A DNA stretch of 64,000 nucleotides, from the NCBI RefSeq assembly GCF_000243415.2, contig NZ_KI912270.1, positions 4,917,837-4,981,836 on the forward strand. Direction: 5' to 3'. A program made the position numbers and the translations under genes. Shown here piece by piece: positions 63,998-64,000 of the stretch. Under the pieces are notes generated by a model. It worked only from the letters and a program-made list of their open reading frames with translations, was not told where the DNA came from and did not search any database. Numbering within the stretch: the first letter of the stretch is position 1; each line of letters opens with the position of its first letter. The DNA is from Mycolicibacterium tusciae JS617 (GTDB taxonomy: Bacteria; Actinomycetota; Actinomycetes; Mycobacteriales; Mycobacteriaceae).

Positions 63998-64000
63998 GTG

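Noticed and set aside
1..64000. CRISPR arrays, tRNA or rRNA genes, plasmid origin
   Set aside because: No regularly spaced repeats, no cloverleaf-like sequence and no replication gene were noticed by eye; a tRNAscan or CRISPR search was not possible here.

Overview
The window is GC-rich actinobacterial DNA and looks mycobacterial or from a close relative. The reasons are GTG/TTG starts, a mycobacterial-type secreted lipase, phasin and F420-type (LLM) oxidoreductase, and typical actinobacterial insertion sequences. It is an accessory, repeatedly invaded region: about half of it is mobile DNA, most of it inserted into other mobile DNA. I saw no tRNA, rRNA, CRISPR array or replication origin.

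Layout. (1) 1-2658, plus strand: the end of an aspartase/fumarase-superfamily lyase, a PLP enzyme of the D-cysteine desulfhydrase/ACC-deaminase family and an argininosuccinate-lyase-like enzyme, all with overlapping ends. (2) 3013-5912: two small proteins, a membrane fatty-acid desaturase and a 2-oxoglutarate/Fe(II) oxygenase. (3) 5917-14566: a five-level nest of mobile elements. An IS630 element holds a group II intron, which holds an IS21 element, which holds an IS3 element, which holds an ISL3 element. (4) 14808-19730: a thioredoxin-like gene, a secreted lipase broken by an IS256-type element, and a frameshifted acylating aldehyde dehydrogenase. (5) 20195-32950: a polyhydroxybutyrate (PHB) cluster. 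An intracellular depolymerase and a decayed 3-hydroxybutyrate dehydrogenase lie on the plus strand. A minus-strand operon encodes PHA synthase, a KAS III-like condensing enzyme, a giant single-chain acyl-CoA carboxylase, acetoacetyl-CoA reductase and a phasin. (6) 33318-39208: three transposon units, including a second copy of the lipase-disrupting IS256 element. (7) 39386-57273: four elements built from tyrosine recombinases. Two sit in one IS256 transposase gene, one (a recombinase-in-trio, RIT, element) sits in an IS3 transposase gene, and one is truncated by IS481. (8) 57885-64000, higher GC: an LLM flavin oxidoreductase, a ruined cytochrome P450, and on the minus strand a second, diverged copy of the lyase-PLP-lyase module.

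How the genes may work together. The PHB operon carries no thiolase. Instead it pairs an acetyl-CoA-type carboxylase with a KAS III-like enzyme. This suggests acetyl-CoA to malonyl-CoA to acetoacetyl-CoA (decarboxylative condensation) to 3-hydroxybutyryl-CoA to PHB, all in one transcription unit. The two lyase-PLP-lyase modules keep gene order and overlapping joints despite clear divergence, so they probably form one pathway. The enzyme families point to C-N bond cleavage or formation on aspartate/fumarate-type amino acids, but the substrate is unknown.

Several recombinases and the group II intron interrupt transposase genes at or beside catalytic-motif codons, which would give them conserved targets across IS families. 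Many mobile or accessory genes carry single-base frameshifts, mostly in short G/C runs, while the long metabolic genes are intact. Boundaries of nested elements were read from rejoined coding frames, inverted repeats and target-site duplications.
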